Below, piece by piece: positions 34,798 to 44,146 of a stretch of DNA of 64,000 nucleotides. A model generated the notes under the pieces. That model did not search any database. It was not told the origin of the DNA and saw only the letters and a program-made list of their open reading frames with translations. The position numbers and the translations under genes are program-made. Source of the stretch: Dryocola sp032000125 (GTDB lineage Bacteria > Pseudomonadota > Gammaproteobacteria > Enterobacterales > Enterobacteriaceae); the NCBI GenBank assembly GCA_032000125.1, contig DAMALH010000009.1, forward strand, positions 1-64,000, written 5' to 3'. Within the stretch, counting starts at the first letter, position 1. Each line of letters begins with the position of its first letter.

Positions 34798-35799
34798 GTG
34801 ATAGATTTACGCAGCGATACCGTCACTCGCCCGACTGACGCGATGCTTGAAAAAATGCTGGCCGCGCCGACCGGCGATGATGTTTATGGCGATGACCCGA
34901 CGGTCAACGCACTGCAGGCGTATGCCGCAAAAATCAGCGGTAAGGAAGCCGCGCTGTTTTTACCAACCGGCACGCAGGCAAACCTTGTCGCGCTGCTTAG
35001 CCACTGCGAGCGCGGCGAAGAGTATATCGTTGGTCAACTGGCGCATAATTATCTCTATGAGGCAGGCGGCGCCGCCGTGCTGGGCAGCATTCAACCTCAG
35101 CCCATCGAGGCGAATCAGGACGGATCGCTGCCGCTCGACAAAGTCGCGGCAAAAATCAAACCGGACGATATCCACTTCGCCCGCACCAGGCTCCTTAGCC
35201 TTGAAAACACCCATAACGGCAAAGTGCTGCCGCGCGAGTATTTGCAGCAGGCATGGGATTTTACCCGCAAACATAATCTCGCCCTTCACGTGGACGGCGC
35301 GCGTATTTTCAACGCGGTGGTGGCTTATGGCTGCCGACTTGAAGAGATCGTTCGCTACTGCGACTCCTTCACCATCTGCCTGTCGAAAGGGCTTGGCACC
35401 CCGGTTGGCTCGCTGCTGGTCGGCAGCAAGGATTACATCAAGCGCGCCATTCGCTGGCGTAAAATGGTTGGCGGAGGTATGCGTCAGGCCGGGATTCTGG
35501 CGGCGGCTGGCCTGTATGCGCTGGAGAATAACGTTCAGCGCTTACAGGAAGATCACGATAACGCCCGCTGGCTCGCCGATGAACTGCGCGAAATCGGCGT
35601 GGATGTGACGCGTCAGGATACCAATATGGTCTTCGTGCGCGTACCGGGAGAACAGGCGGAATACCTGGGGAGCTATATGCGCGAGCGTGGCGTATTGCTG
35701 AGCGCCGGGCCGATTACCCGTCTGGTTACCCACCTTGACGTTAACCGCGTACAGCTCGCCGAAGTGGTTAAGCACTGGCGCGCCTTCATGCAGCAATAA
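34798..35799 (+). CDS. ltaE: Low-specificity L-threonine aldolase
   Basis: PLP enzyme cleaving L-threonine and allo-threonine to glycine and acetaldehyde. It is 333 aa, the E. coli length. The PLP lysine is in SFTICLSKGLGTPVGS. The substrate-binding MIDLRSDTVTRPT N-terminus and the LHVDGARIFNAVVA motif are typical. The start codon is GTG at 34798. It lies 36 bp after poxB and 16 bp before ybjT, suggesting a poxB-ltaE-ybjT-ybjS transcription unit. Confidence 0.97.
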   Translation: MIDLRSDTVTRPTDAMLEKMLAAPTGDDVYGDDPTVNALQAYAAKISGKEAALFLPTGTQANLVALLSHCERGEEYIVGQLAHNYLYEAGGAAVLGSIQPQPIEANQDGSLPLDKVAAKIKPDDIHFARTRLLSLENTHNGKVLPREYLQQAWDFTRKHNLALHVDGARIFNAVVAYGCRLEEIVRYCDSFTICLSKGLGTPVGSLLVGSKDYIKRAIRWRKMVGGGMRQAGILAAAGLYALENNVQRLQEDHDNARWLADELREIGVDVTRQDTNMVFVRVPGEQAEYLGSYMRERGVLLSAGPITRLVTHLDVNRVQLAEVVKHWRAFMQQ

Positions 35800-35815
35800 C
35801 TGAGGTACAGGGACG

Positions 35816-37267
35816 ATGACTCGGCCACAAAGGATTCTGGTGCTCGGCGCGAGCGGCTACATAGGTCAACATCTGGTGCCAGAGCTCATCAAGGCCGGGC
35901 ATCATATTGTTGCTGCGGCACGCCGCGTGGAGTGGCTGAAAAAGCAGCAATGGCCCGGCATTGAGTGCCGCCATATCGATCTCCAGTGGCCGCATCATCT
36001 TCCGGCGCTGCTCGAAGGCGTAGATACCCTCTATTACCTGGTTCACAGCATGGGCGACGGGCCGGATTTTGTCGCCCACGAACGCCAGGCCGCCCTTAAC
36101 CTGCGCGACGCGCTTGCTGAACATCCGGTAAAACAGATTATCTTCCTGAGCTCGCTACAGGCGCCGGATGGCGATGCAGGCTCTGACCATCTGCGCGCAC
36201 GTCGGCTCACCGCCGACATTCTGCGCGATGCCGGCGTGCCGGTAACCGAATTGCGTGCCGGGATTGTCATCGGCGCGGGTTCAGCGGCGTTTGAAGTGAT
36301 GCGCGATATGGTTTACAACCTGCCGGTGCTGACGCCGCCGCGCTGGGTGCGTTCGCGTACCACACCCATCGCGCTGGAGAATCTGCTTTATTATCTTGTC
36401 GCCTTGCTCGAACATCCCGCGCAGGAAAACCGAATATTTGAGGCAGCCGGACCAGAGGTGCTCAGCTATCAGCAGCAGTTCGAGCGCTTTATGGCCATCA
36501 GCGGCCGCCATCGTCCCCTTATCCCCATTCCGCTGCCAACCCGCTGGATCTCCGTCTGGTTTCTGAATGTGATAACGTCGGTACCGCCAACGATCGCAAA
36601 GGCGCTGATCCAGGGGCTAAAACACGATCTCCTGGCGCACGATGCAGAACTGCGGGCCCTCATTCCACAGCGGCTTATCACTTTTGACGACGCCGTTAGG
36701 GCGACCCTTCACGAAGAGAATAAGCTTGCCAATTCGCAGGAGTGGGGATACGACGCCCAGGCACACGCTCGCTGGCGCCCGGAATACGGCTATTTTCCTA
36801 AACAGGCCGGTTATACCATGCACACCCGCGCAAGCCTCGCTGATATATGGGATGTGGTGAATCAGCTCGGCGGCACAGAAGGTTATTTTTTTGGCAACGT
36901 CCTCTGGCAAACACGCGCCTTTATAGACCGGCTGATGGGACATAAGCTAGCTAAAGGCCGCCCCGCGCATGCGATGCTAAAAGTAGGCGACAGAGTGGAT
37001 AGCTGGAAAGTGATTATCGTTGATCCGCAAAAGGAGCTGGCGCTGCTGTTTGGTATGAAAGCGCCCGGTCTTGGGCGACTAACTTTTACCTTGCGCGACG
37101 AGGGCGATAAGCGAACGCTGGACGTTCGTGCCTGGTGGCACCCGCACGGCATCGCCGGGCTGGTTTACTGGCTGGTGATGATCCCAGCACATCTGTTTAT
37201 TTTCCAGGGAATGGCGCGGCGGATATGCCATCTAGCCGAACAATCTTCGCGCAAAGAGCGTCTATAG
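35816..37267 (+). CDS. ybjT: NAD(P)-binding SDR-like protein with DUF2867, YbjT
   Basis: 483 aa (476 in E. coli). The N-terminal Rossmann domain has the atypical-SDR dinucleotide motif LVLGASGYIGQHLV. The C-terminal half, from about residue 330, is a DUF2867 domain ending in a hydrophobic membrane-like stretch (GLVYWLVMIPAHLFIFQGMA). The catalytic role is unknown. It sits between ltaE and ybjS, another SDR-type protein. Confidence 0.92.
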   Translation: MTRPQRILVLGASGYIGQHLVPELIKAGHHIVAAARRVEWLKKQQWPGIECRHIDLQWPHHLPALLEGVDTLYYLVHSMGDGPDFVAHERQAALNLRDALAEHPVKQIIFLSSLQAPDGDAGSDHLRARRLTADILRDAGVPVTELRAGIVIGAGSAAFEVMRDMVYNLPVLTPPRWVRSRTTPIALENLLYYLVALLEHPAQENRIFEAAGPEVLSYQQQFERFMAISGRHRPLIPIPLPTRWISVWFLNVITSVPPTIAKALIQGLKHDLLAHDAELRALIPQRLITFDDAVRATLHEENKLANSQEWGYDAQAHARWRPEYGYFPKQAGYTMHTRASLADIWDVVNQLGGTEGYFFGNVLWQTRAFIDRLMGHKLAKGRPAHAMLKVGDRVDSWKVIIVDPQKELALLFGMKAPGLGRLTFTLRDEGDKRTLDVRAWWHPHGIAGLVYWLVMIPAHLFIFQGMARRICHLAEQSSRKERL

Positions 37268-37355
37268 TGCTTATTCTTACCCACTGGGCATTGCAAGCGC
37301 TGCCGTTTCACGGAAAAATGCCCGCGTTAATCTCAACCACAACGAGTTGGTCTAC

Positions 37356-38363
37356 ATGAAGGTACTGGTCACGGGCGCCACCAGCGGTTTAGGCCGAAAC
37401 GCGGTCGAATACTTGCGTGCGAAGGGCATCAGCGTGCGGGCCACGGGCCGCAACGAGGCGATGGGTAAGCTGCTGAAAAAAATGGGCGCCGAGTTTGTGC
37501 ATGCAGACCTGACCGAACTCGTCTCCTCGCAGGCAAAGGTGATGCTGGCCGATATCGACACGCTCTGGCACTGCTCAAGCTTTACTTCACCGTGGGGCAC
37601 GCAGGAAGCGTTCGATCTTGCTAACGTGCGCGCCACCCGCCGCCTGGGTGAATGGGCCGTTGCGTGGGGCGTGCGCAACTTTGTTCATATCTCTTCGCCT
37701 TCGCTTTATTTTGATTATCACCACCACCGCAATATCAGCGAAGATTTTCGCCCGCTGCGCTTTGCCAACGAATTTGCGCGCAGCAAAGCCGCAAGCGAAG
37801 AAGTGATTCAGCTGCTGGCGCAGGCCAACCCGCATACGCGCTTTACGATTTTGCGTCCGCAAAGCCTGTTCGGGCCTCACGATAAAGTGTTCTTCCCGCG
37901 CCTGGTGCAGATGATGCGTCATTACGGCAGCGTTTTACTGCCGCGCGGCGGCGATGCGCTGGTTGATATGACCTATCTGGAAAACGCCGTCCACGCCATG
38001 TGGCTGGCCTCTGAGCACAACGAACTGCCTTCCGGTCGCGCCTATAACATCACCAATATGGAAGCGCGCCCGCTGCGCACCATAGTGCAAAAGCTGATTG
38101 ACGATCTGGAAATCAAATGCCGTATCCGCTCCGTGCCCTATCCGATGCTGGATATGATAGCCCGCGGCATGGAAAAGTTTGGCAACAAAGCGGCCAGAGA
38201 ACCGGCGCTGACGCACTACGGCGTGTCAAAGCTGAATTTTGATTTAACGCTGGATACCTCACGTGCCGAAAGCGAGCTGGGCTATAAGCCCGTTGTTACG
38301 CTTGATGAGGGTATTCGCCGTACCGCGCTCTGGTTAAAAGACCACGGTACGCTGCACCGTTAA
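37356..38363 (+). CDS. ybjS: NAD-dependent epimerase/dehydratase-like protein YbjS
   Basis: 335 aa (337 in E. coli). An extended SDR protein with N-terminal KVLVTGATSGLGRNAVEYL, a Ser in SSPSLYFDY, and a C-terminal membrane-proximal region. The substrate is unknown. I chose the ATG at 37356 (MKVLVTGATSG) to match the family; an in-frame start three codons upstream is possible. Its stop abuts the stop of the convergent amiD with no gap. Confidence 0.92.
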   Translation: MKVLVTGATSGLGRNAVEYLRAKGISVRATGRNEAMGKLLKKMGAEFVHADLTELVSSQAKVMLADIDTLWHCSSFTSPWGTQEAFDLANVRATRRLGEWAVAWGVRNFVHISSPSLYFDYHHHRNISEDFRPLRFANEFARSKAASEEVIQLLAQANPHTRFTILRPQSLFGPHDKVFFPRLVQMMRHYGSVLLPRGGDALVDMTYLENAVHAMWLASEHNELPSGRAYNITNMEARPLRTIVQKLIDDLEIKCRIRSVPYPMLDMIARGMEKFGNKAAREPALTHYGVSKLNFDLTLDTSRAESELGYKPVVTLDEGIRRTALWLKDHGTLHR

Positions 38364-39194
38364 TTAGCCCTGGCCGTATTTCTCCAGCAGCGCTTCCGCT
38401 ATCGCCTGACTTTGCGCATCCGCCACGCCGTTATACAGCGCGGGACGGAAGTGCATCTGGAAGGCGCTAATCACCCGCCGCTGCTCGGCTTCCGTCATTC
38501 CCACATTAACCTGGTAGCCATAGCGTGACAGCAAATCCAGCAGGCTTGCGCTGTCCACCGCTTCGAACGGATCGCGTCCATTGAGATAAAAAGCCACTCG
38601 CGCAGCGTCCGGCCACGCGCCAATCCCTTTTTGCGCCAGCTGCTGCCAGGGGAAAAGCGGGCCGGGATCGACTTTACGCTGCGGGGCAATATCGCCGTGA
38701 GCAACCACGTTCTGCGGCGCGATGTGGTAACGTCCGATAATCTCTTTCGCCAGCTTTTCCAGCACGTCGATTTGCGGAGCGTTAAACGGATAAAACTGCT
38801 TCACCTCGCCCAGGCGACGGTAGCCCTGATTTTCCAGCTCAATGCCGATAGACGTGTCGTTAATGCGGGTTGCGCCACGCCAGAAGCTCGCCCCCGCATG
38901 CCAGGCCAGCTCGCTTTCCGGCACCAGTTGCCAGATAACCGGTTTGCCGCCTGACAGCGGCGGCTTATCAGGAATGAGATAATGAGAACTGACGTTTTTA
39001 TCCGTAAGCGTCGCAAGCGAGCCGTGAAAATCATCGGCGGTATAGTGAATAACCAGCACTTTTACGCGCGGCCAGGCAGCCTGTGCCTGGCGGCGGGTGT
39101 CAATTTTATAGCTGCCCTTATCAACTATCCCCTTCTCACCGGCACAGCCCGCCAGCAGCATGGCGATAATTAAGGCGGCAATACGCGCTTTCAT
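38364..39194 (-). CDS. amiD: N-acetylmuramoyl-L-alanine amidase AmiD (lipoprotein)
   Basis: Zinc amidase anchored in the outer membrane that cleaves amide bonds in murein and anhydro-muropeptides. It is 276 aa, the E. coli length. The lipobox LAGC puts the lipidated Cys at residue 17. Zinc ligands are visible as His50 (VKVLVIHY) and in the VVAHGDIAPQRKVDPGP block (His and Asp). The C-terminal domain after about residue 190 is a peptidoglycan-binding-like fold. Its ATG overlaps the ybjQ stop by 4 nt. Confidence 0.95.
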   Translation of the reverse strand: MKARIAALIIAMLLAGCAGEKGIVDKGSYKIDTRRQAQAAWPRVKVLVIHYTADDFHGSLATLTDKNVSSHYLIPDKPPLSGGKPVIWQLVPESELAWHAGASFWRGATRINDTSIGIELENQGYRRLGEVKQFYPFNAPQIDVLEKLAKEIIGRYHIAPQNVVAHGDIAPQRKVDPGPLFPWQQLAQKGIGAWPDAARVAFYLNGRDPFEAVDSASLLDLLSRYGYQVNVGMTEAEQRRVISAFQMHFRPALYNGVADAQSQAIAEALLEKYGQG

Positions 39195-39514
39195 CGGCGG
39201 GTTTTCACCGCCGTACCCGTTACGCTCACCATCAGCATACTGCCTTCTTTACCTACGGTTTCGTAATCGATATCAATGCCGACGACGGCATTCGCACCCA
39301 GGCTCTCCGCCTCTTCCTGCAATTCTTTAAAAGCGATTTCACGTGCTTTACGCAGCTCTTTTTCATAAGCCCCTGAACGGCCGCCGACGATGTCGCGCAC
39401 GCCCGCAAAAAAGTCCCGGAAAATATTCGCGCCCAGGATTGCTTCTCCGGTCACCACGCCACAGTATTCAGTGATGCTCTGCCCTTCAAGCGTCGGGGTA
39501 GTCGTAAATTGCAT
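39191..39514 (-). CDS. ybjQ: YbjQ family protein (UPF0145, heavy-metal-binding-like)
   Basis: 107 aa, the E. coli length. It belongs to the YbjQ/DUF74 family, predicted to form pentamers; the function is unknown. Landmarks are GEAILGANIFRDFFAGVRDIVGG and VVGIDIDYETVG. I chose the ATG at 39514 (MQFTTTPTLEGQ), preceded by GGAG; upstream in-frame starts add unrelated residues. It is coupled to amiD by a 4-nt overlap. Confidence 0.93.
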   Translation of the reverse strand: MQFTTTPTLEGQSITEYCGVVTGEAILGANIFRDFFAGVRDIVGGRSGAYEKELRKAREIAFKELQEEAESLGANAVVGIDIDYETVGKEGSMLMVSVTGTAVKTRR

Positions 39515-39621
39515 TGGCTTCTCCTCTCTTTGGATCAATATCTTAGCGCGCCGTCCGCCACGCATTTTGACAACGATACGCTATGCTAAGGTAGTCCTCC
39601 TGAGAAAATAAGGAAATAAAA

Positions 39622-40149
39622 ATGCGCAGCTCAGTTTTGGTTTTTCTTCCGTGCGCCATGCTTCTGACGGCCTGTACCACCAGCGTTAATCCAGCGTTTA
39701 AAGATATTGGCACCCGCAGCGGCCCCTGTATTGAAGGCGGCCCGGATAGCGTGGCGCAGCAGTTCTATGACTACCAGATTGCCCACAAATCTATGGGCGT
39801 CAGCGGGCTTACCGGCTTGCGTCCTTATCTTAGCGATTCGCTCTCCCGGCAGTTGCAAAAGGCCAGCGGCTCACCGAATGGGCAGAACGCCTTTATGCGT
39901 GGAGATATTTTCTCCAGCAACGCTAACGGTGCGGACCAGGCAGAGGTGGCCTCCGCATCCACTATCCCGAATACCGATGCACGAAACATTCCGCTGCGCG
40001 TGACGCTCACCAAAGGCAGCCAAAGCTGGCAGGATGAGGTCCTGATGATTCGCGAAGGGCAATGCTGGACGGTTGACGACGTCCGTTACCTCGGCGCTAA
40101 CAGCCACGCGCCTTCCGGCAGCCTGCGTCAGGCCGTTGAAACCAACTAG
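39622..40149 (+). CDS. ybjP: Putative lipoprotein YbjP
   Basis: 175 aa (171 in E. coli). An N-terminal signal with lipobox LTAC puts the lipidated Cys at residue 18. The mature part resembles DUF3828 proteins; the function is unknown. Conserved parts include GGPDSVAQQFYDYQI and ARNIPLRVTL. It starts with ATG after AAGGAAAT and lies upstream of artP. Confidence 0.9.
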   Translation: MRSSVLVFLPCAMLLTACTTSVNPAFKDIGTRSGPCIEGGPDSVAQQFYDYQIAHKSMGVSGLTGLRPYLSDSLSRQLQKASGSPNGQNAFMRGDIFSSNANGADQAEVASASTIPNTDARNIPLRVTLTKGSQSWQDEVLMIREGQCWTVDDVRYLGANSHAPSGSLRQAVETN

Positions 40150-40313
40150 CTGATGATTATGCGCATTTCCGGCGGGGTGAGTTTTATAACCCGTATAAAT
40201 AGTCTGGAATTTTCCTGTAACTCCGACATTTATTCCTGGTTCCACCCCGCCGCGCTATTTTGTGCTACTTTTAAGAGTGAAACCCGGTTGTTTTTAAGTT
40301 TTAACGCACAAAG

Positions 40314-40331
40314 ATTGCATAACTATTCTGT
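40314..40331 (+). promoter_or_regulatory. Candidate ArgR box upstream of artP
   Basis: ATTGCATAACTATTCTGT matches the 18-bp ARG-box consensus wnTGAATwwwwATTCAnw at about 15 positions. It lies 45 bp upstream of the artP start, where ArgR repression of artPIQM would act. Confidence 0.5.
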
Positions 40332-40375
40332 TAAAGGTAATCTTTGCGGCCTCAATTGCTACGTAACCGCAACGA

Positions 40376-41104
40376 ATGAGTATTCAACTAAACGGCATTA
40401 ATTGCTTTTACGGCGCGCACCAGGCGCTGTTCGATATCACCCTTGAGTGCCCGCATGGCGAAACGCTGGTGCTGCTTGGTCCAAGTGGTGCGGGCAAGAG
40501 CTCGCTGCTGCGCGTACTCAATCTGCTTGAAATGCCGCAATCCGGGCAGCTCAGCATTGCGGGCAACCACTTTGATTTCACCAGGGCTCCCGGCGAAAAA
40601 GCTATCCGCGAGCTGCGTCAGAACGTGGGCATGGTGTTTCAGCAATACAACCTCTGGCCGCATCTGACCGTGCTGCAAAACCTGATTGAAGCGCCCTGCC
40701 GCGTCTTAGGTTTAAGCAAGGACGATGCCCGCGCGCGCGCAGATAAGTTGCTCGAACGCCTGCGCCTGAAACCTTATATGGACCGCTATCCCCTGCACCT
40801 TTCCGGTGGTCAGCAGCAGCGCGTAGCTATTGCCCGTGCGCTGATGATGGAGCCGCAGATCCTGCTGTTTGATGAGCCCACCGCCGCGCTGGACCCGGAG
40901 ATTACCGCGCAGATCGTCAGCATCATTCGCGAACTGGCAGAAACCAATATTACCCAGGTCATCGTCACTCACGAAGTGGAAGTGGCGCGTAAAACCGCAA
41001 GCCGCGTGGTGTATATGGAAAACGGCCATATTGTTGAACAAGGTACGGCGAGTTGCTTTACCAACCCGCAGACCGACGCGTTTAAATTCTATTTATCACA
41101 CTGA
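40376..41104 (+). CDS. artP: Arginine ABC transporter ATP-binding protein
   Basis: ATPase of the arginine importer ArtPQM-ArtI/J. It is 242 aa, the E. coli length. Walker A is GPSGAGKSS, the signature LSGGQQQRV and Walker B ILLFDEPTAALDPE; the H-loop His lies in VIVTHE. It is the first gene of artPIQM, followed by artI 20 nt later. Confidence 0.98.
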   Translation: MSIQLNGINCFYGAHQALFDITLECPHGETLVLLGPSGAGKSSLLRVLNLLEMPQSGQLSIAGNHFDFTRAPGEKAIRELRQNVGMVFQQYNLWPHLTVLQNLIEAPCRVLGLSKDDARARADKLLERLRLKPYMDRYPLHLSGGQQQRVAIARALMMEPQILLFDEPTAALDPEITAQIVSIIRELAETNITQVIVTHEVEVARKTASRVVYMENGHIVEQGTASCFTNPQTDAFKFYLSH

Positions 41105-41124
41105 TATTGAACGGGAAAATGACA

Positions 41125-41856
41125 ATGAAAAAAGTTCTGCTTGCCACATTGCTCGCCGGTCTGAGCCTGTCTGCCACGGCTGCACAAACCATTCGTTTTG
41201 CTACGGAAGCCTCTTATCCTCCGTTTGAATCCATGGATGCCAATAACAAAATCGTTGGCTTCGACGTCGATTTGGCTAACGCGCTGTGTAAAGAGATTGA
41301 TGCCACCTGCACCTTCTCCAACCAGTCCTTTGACAGCCTCATCCCAAGCCTGAAGTTCCGTCGTATCGACGCGGCCATGGCCGGGATGGACATCACGCCG
41401 GAGCGTGAAAAACAGGTGCTGTTCAGCAACCCTTATTACGATAACTCCGCGCTGTTCATCGGACAGAAAGGCAAAGTTGCCGATATCGCGGCGCTGAAGG
41501 GTAAAAAAGTCGGCGTGCAGAACGGCACCACGCACCAGAAATTCATCATGGATAAACATCCTGAAATCACGACCGTTCCTTACGACAGCTACCAGAATGC
41601 GAAGCTTGATCTGCAAAATGGCCGCATCGACGCGGTATTCGGCGATACGGCCGTGGTAACCGAGTGGCTGAAAGCCGAGCCAAAACTTGCGGCCATCGGC
41701 GATAAGGTTACGGATAAAGACTACTTCGGCACCGGCCTGGGCATCGCGGTTCGTCAGGGCAATACTGACCTGCAGGCGAAGTTCAATACCGCGCTTGAGA
41801 AAGTGAAGAAAGATGGGACCTATCAGACCATCTACGAAAAATGGTTCCAGAAGTAA
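41125..41856 (+). CDS. artI: ABC transporter periplasmic binding protein ArtI
   Basis: A periplasmic solute-binding protein of the polar amino-acid family, 243 aa as in E. coli. The signal peptide is MKKVLLATLLAGLSLSATA with cleavage at ATA-A. The SBP_bac_3 signature GFDVDLANALCKEI is present, as are two Cys residues that probably form a disulfide. The ligand in E. coli is uncertain (ArtJ is the clear arginine binder). I chose the ATG at 41125, which gives the standard signal peptide; two in-frame starts lie just upstream. Confidence 0.96.
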   Translation: MKKVLLATLLAGLSLSATAAQTIRFATEASYPPFESMDANNKIVGFDVDLANALCKEIDATCTFSNQSFDSLIPSLKFRRIDAAMAGMDITPEREKQVLFSNPYYDNSALFIGQKGKVADIAALKGKKVGVQNGTTHQKFIMDKHPEITTVPYDSYQNAKLDLQNGRIDAVFGDTAVVTEWLKAEPKLAAIGDKVTDKDYFGTGLGIAVRQGNTDLQAKFNTALEKVKKDGTYQTIYEKWFQK

Positions 41857-41866
41857 GCCACGCTGA

Positions 41867-42583
41867 ATGAATGAAATGTTTCCTCTGGCAAGCGCCGCCG
41901 GGATGACCGTCGGCCTTGCCGTTTGCGCTTTAGTCATCGGCCTGCTGCTGGCGATGCTCTTCGCTGTCTGGGAATCCGCCAGATGGCGTGCGGTGGCATG
42001 GGCTGGCACAGCGCTGGTGACCGTGCTGCGCGGCCTGCCTGAAATTCTGGTCGTGCTCTTTATCTACTTCGGCTCTTCTCAGCTCCTGTTGACCTTATCT
42101 GACGGCTTTACCCTGCATCTTGGGTTTGCTCAGATCCCGGTGCAGATGCAAATTGAGAACTTCGACGTCAGCCCGTTCCTGTGCGGCGTGATTGCGCTCT
42201 CCCTGCTTTATTCCGCTTACGCTTCGCAAACGCTGCGCGGCGCGCTGAAAGCCGTGCCCGTCGGGCAGTGGGAATCAGGCCAGGCGCTGGGCTTATCGAA
42301 AGTGGCCATTTTCTTCCGACTGGTGATGCCGCAGATGTGGCGGCATGCGCTGCCGGGACTGGGCAACCAGTGGCTGGTGCTGCTAAAAGATACCGCCCTG
42401 GTGTCGCTTATCAGCGTGAACGATTTGATGCTGCAAACCAGGAGCATTGCCACCCGTACCCAGGAACCGTTTACCTGGTATGTCGTTGCCGCCGCGATTT
42501 ATCTGGTGATTACGCTTGTGAGCCAGTACATCCTTAAGCATATCGATCGGCGTGCCACGCGCTTTGAGCGGAGGCCCGGCTGA
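41867..42583 (+). CDS. artQ: Arginine ABC transporter permease ArtQ
   Basis: Inner-membrane permease subunit, 238 aa. The hydrophobic segments are typical of HisM/GlnP-type permeases. The EAA-loop region reads GQWESGQALGLSKVAIFFRLVMPQ. Its TGA overlaps the artM ATG by one base, so the two permeases are co-translated. Confidence 0.97.
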   Translation: MNEMFPLASAAGMTVGLAVCALVIGLLLAMLFAVWESARWRAVAWAGTALVTVLRGLPEILVVLFIYFGSSQLLLTLSDGFTLHLGFAQIPVQMQIENFDVSPFLCGVIALSLLYSAYASQTLRGALKAVPVGQWESGQALGLSKVAIFFRLVMPQMWRHALPGLGNQWLVLLKDTALVSLISVNDLMLQTRSIATRTQEPFTWYVVAAAIYLVITLVSQYILKHIDRRATRFERRPG

Positions 42584-43251
42584 TGCTTGAATTTTTACCG
42601 GAGCTGCTTAAGGGTCTGCATACCAGCCTGACGCTGACCGCGGCGTCTATCGTCGTGGCGCTGATTTTGTCGCTGATCTTCACCATCATCCTGACGCTAA
42701 AAACGCCGGTGCTGGTGTACATCGTGCGCGCCTATATTACGCTGTTCACCGGCACGCCATTGCTGGTGCAAATCTTCCTGATTTACTACGGCCCGGGTCA
42801 GTTCCCGTCGATTCAGAACTACCCGGCGATCTGGCATCTGCTCTCCGAGCCGTGGCTGTGCGCGCTGGTTGCGCTTTCTCTGAACAGCGCCGCGTATACC
42901 ACGCAGCTTTTTTACGGCGCTATCCGCGCGATCCCGGACGGACAATGGCAATCCTGCGGCGCGCTGGGCATGAGCAAAAAAGACACGCTGGCCATTTTGC
43001 TGCCGTATGCATTTAAACGCGCCCTGTCGTCTTACTCCAACGAAGTAGTGTTAGTGTTCAAGAGCACCTCCCTTGCCTATACCATCACCCTGATGGAGGT
43101 TATGGGTTACGGGCAGCTACTGTACGGACGAACCTACGACGTGACGGTGTTTGGTGCCGCGGGGCTGGTTTATCTGGTGGTTAACGGTGGATTAACGCTG
43201 CTGATGCGTCTGATAGAACGTCGTGCGCTGGCGTTTGAACGCCGAAACTAA
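42583..43251 (+). CDS. artM: Arginine ABC transporter permease ArtM
   Basis: Second permease subunit, 222 aa as in E. coli. The EAA-type loop (DGQWQSCGALGMSKKDTLAILLPYAF) contacts ArtP. The last gene of artPIQM, it ends at a strong terminator, and artJ follows with its own regulatory region. Confidence 0.97.
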   Translation: MLEFLPELLKGLHTSLTLTAASIVVALILSLIFTIILTLKTPVLVYIVRAYITLFTGTPLLVQIFLIYYGPGQFPSIQNYPAIWHLLSEPWLCALVALSLNSAAYTTQLFYGAIRAIPDGQWQSCGALGMSKKDTLAILLPYAFKRALSSYSNEVVLVFKSTSLAYTITLMEVMGYGQLLYGRTYDVTVFGAAGLVYLVVNGGLTLLMRLIERRALAFERRN

Positions 43252-43263
43252 CGGGCCTGCCAG

Positions 43264-43287
43264 GGCGGGGATTCCCCCGCCTTTTTT
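43264..43287 (+). terminator. Terminator of artPIQM
   Basis: GGCGGGG and CCCCGCC form a 7-bp G/C stem with a 4-nt loop, followed by TTTTTT. Confidence 0.92.
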
Positions 43288-43294
43288 GTTTTTA

Positions 43295-43335
43295 ATTGAA
43301 TATAATTATACGTTTTTATTGAATATAAATTCATT
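43295..43335 (+). promoter_or_regulatory. ArgR boxes upstream of artJ
   Basis: The second box, ATTGAATATAAATTCATT (43318-43335), matches the ARG-box consensus perfectly. A weaker partner, ATTGAATATAATTATACG (43295-43312), lies just upstream. Paired ARG boxes bind hexameric ArgR, predicting arginine repression of artJ. Confidence 0.8.
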
Positions 43336-43404
43336 TGCTGGCAGGCTTATCTGACGTCGGGAAACGACGATTACAGCATAAACACAACAGACGGGAGCCC
43401 ACAC

Positions 43405-44136
43405 ATGAAGCAGTTACTTTTAGCCGCTATGCTCGCTACAGCCGCGTTCAGCGCTGCCGCCGCAGATAAGGTAGGCTTTGGTTCTTCGGCAACCTATCCG
43501 CCTTTTGAATCGCTGGACGCCAGCAATCAGATCGTTGGTTTCGATATCGATTTAGCGAAAGCGTTATGCAAGCAAATGCAGGCCGACTGCACCTTCACCA
43601 ACCATGCCTTTGACAGCCTGATCCCGTCTTTGAAATTCCGTAAATACGACGCGGTGATCTCCGGAATGGATATTACGCCGGAACGCAGCAAACAGGTTGC
43701 CTTCACCAATCCGTACTATGCAAACTCGGCCGTTGTCATCGCTAAGAAAGGGGCATTTAAGTCTCTGGCGGACCTGAAAGGCAAACGCATCGGTATGGAG
43801 AACGGCACCACGCACCAGAAATATCTCCAGGATAAGCATCCTGAAATCAAAACGGTGTCCTATGACAGCTATCAAAACGCGATTATCGACCTGAAAAATG
43901 GCCGTATTGACGGGGTGTTTGGTGACACGGCGGTGGTGAATGAATGGCTGAAAACCAATCCGCAGCTTGCTACCGTGGGTGAACACGTCACCGATGCGCA
44001 ATATTTCGGCACCGGCCTTGGCATTGCGGTACGCCCGGAAAATAAGGCGTTGTTGAAAAAACTTAACGACGCGCTGGCGGCTATCAAAGCTGACGGCACT
44101 TACCAGAAAATCAGCGATCGGTGGTTCCCGCAGTAA
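43405..44136 (+). CDS. artJ: Arginine-binding periplasmic protein ArtJ
   Basis: High-affinity arginine-binding protein of the ArtPQM importer, 243 aa. The signal peptide is MKQLLLAAMLATAAFSAAAA. The SBP_bac_3 motif is GFDIDLAKALCKQM. It is a clear paralogue of ArtI over its whole length, with shared blocks such as SLIPSLKFR and NGTTHQK. It is transcribed separately from artPIQM behind ARG boxes, and is convergent with rlmC. Confidence 0.97.
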   Translation: MKQLLLAAMLATAAFSAAAADKVGFGSSATYPPFESLDASNQIVGFDIDLAKALCKQMQADCTFTNHAFDSLIPSLKFRKYDAVISGMDITPERSKQVAFTNPYYANSAVVIAKKGAFKSLADLKGKRIGMENGTTHQKYLQDKHPEIKTVSYDSYQNAIIDLKNGRIDGVFGDTAVVNEWLKTNPQLATVGEHVTDAQYFGTGLGIAVRPENKALLKKLNDALAAIKADGTYQKISDRWFPQ

Positions 44137-44146
44137 TTTAGCCCGT

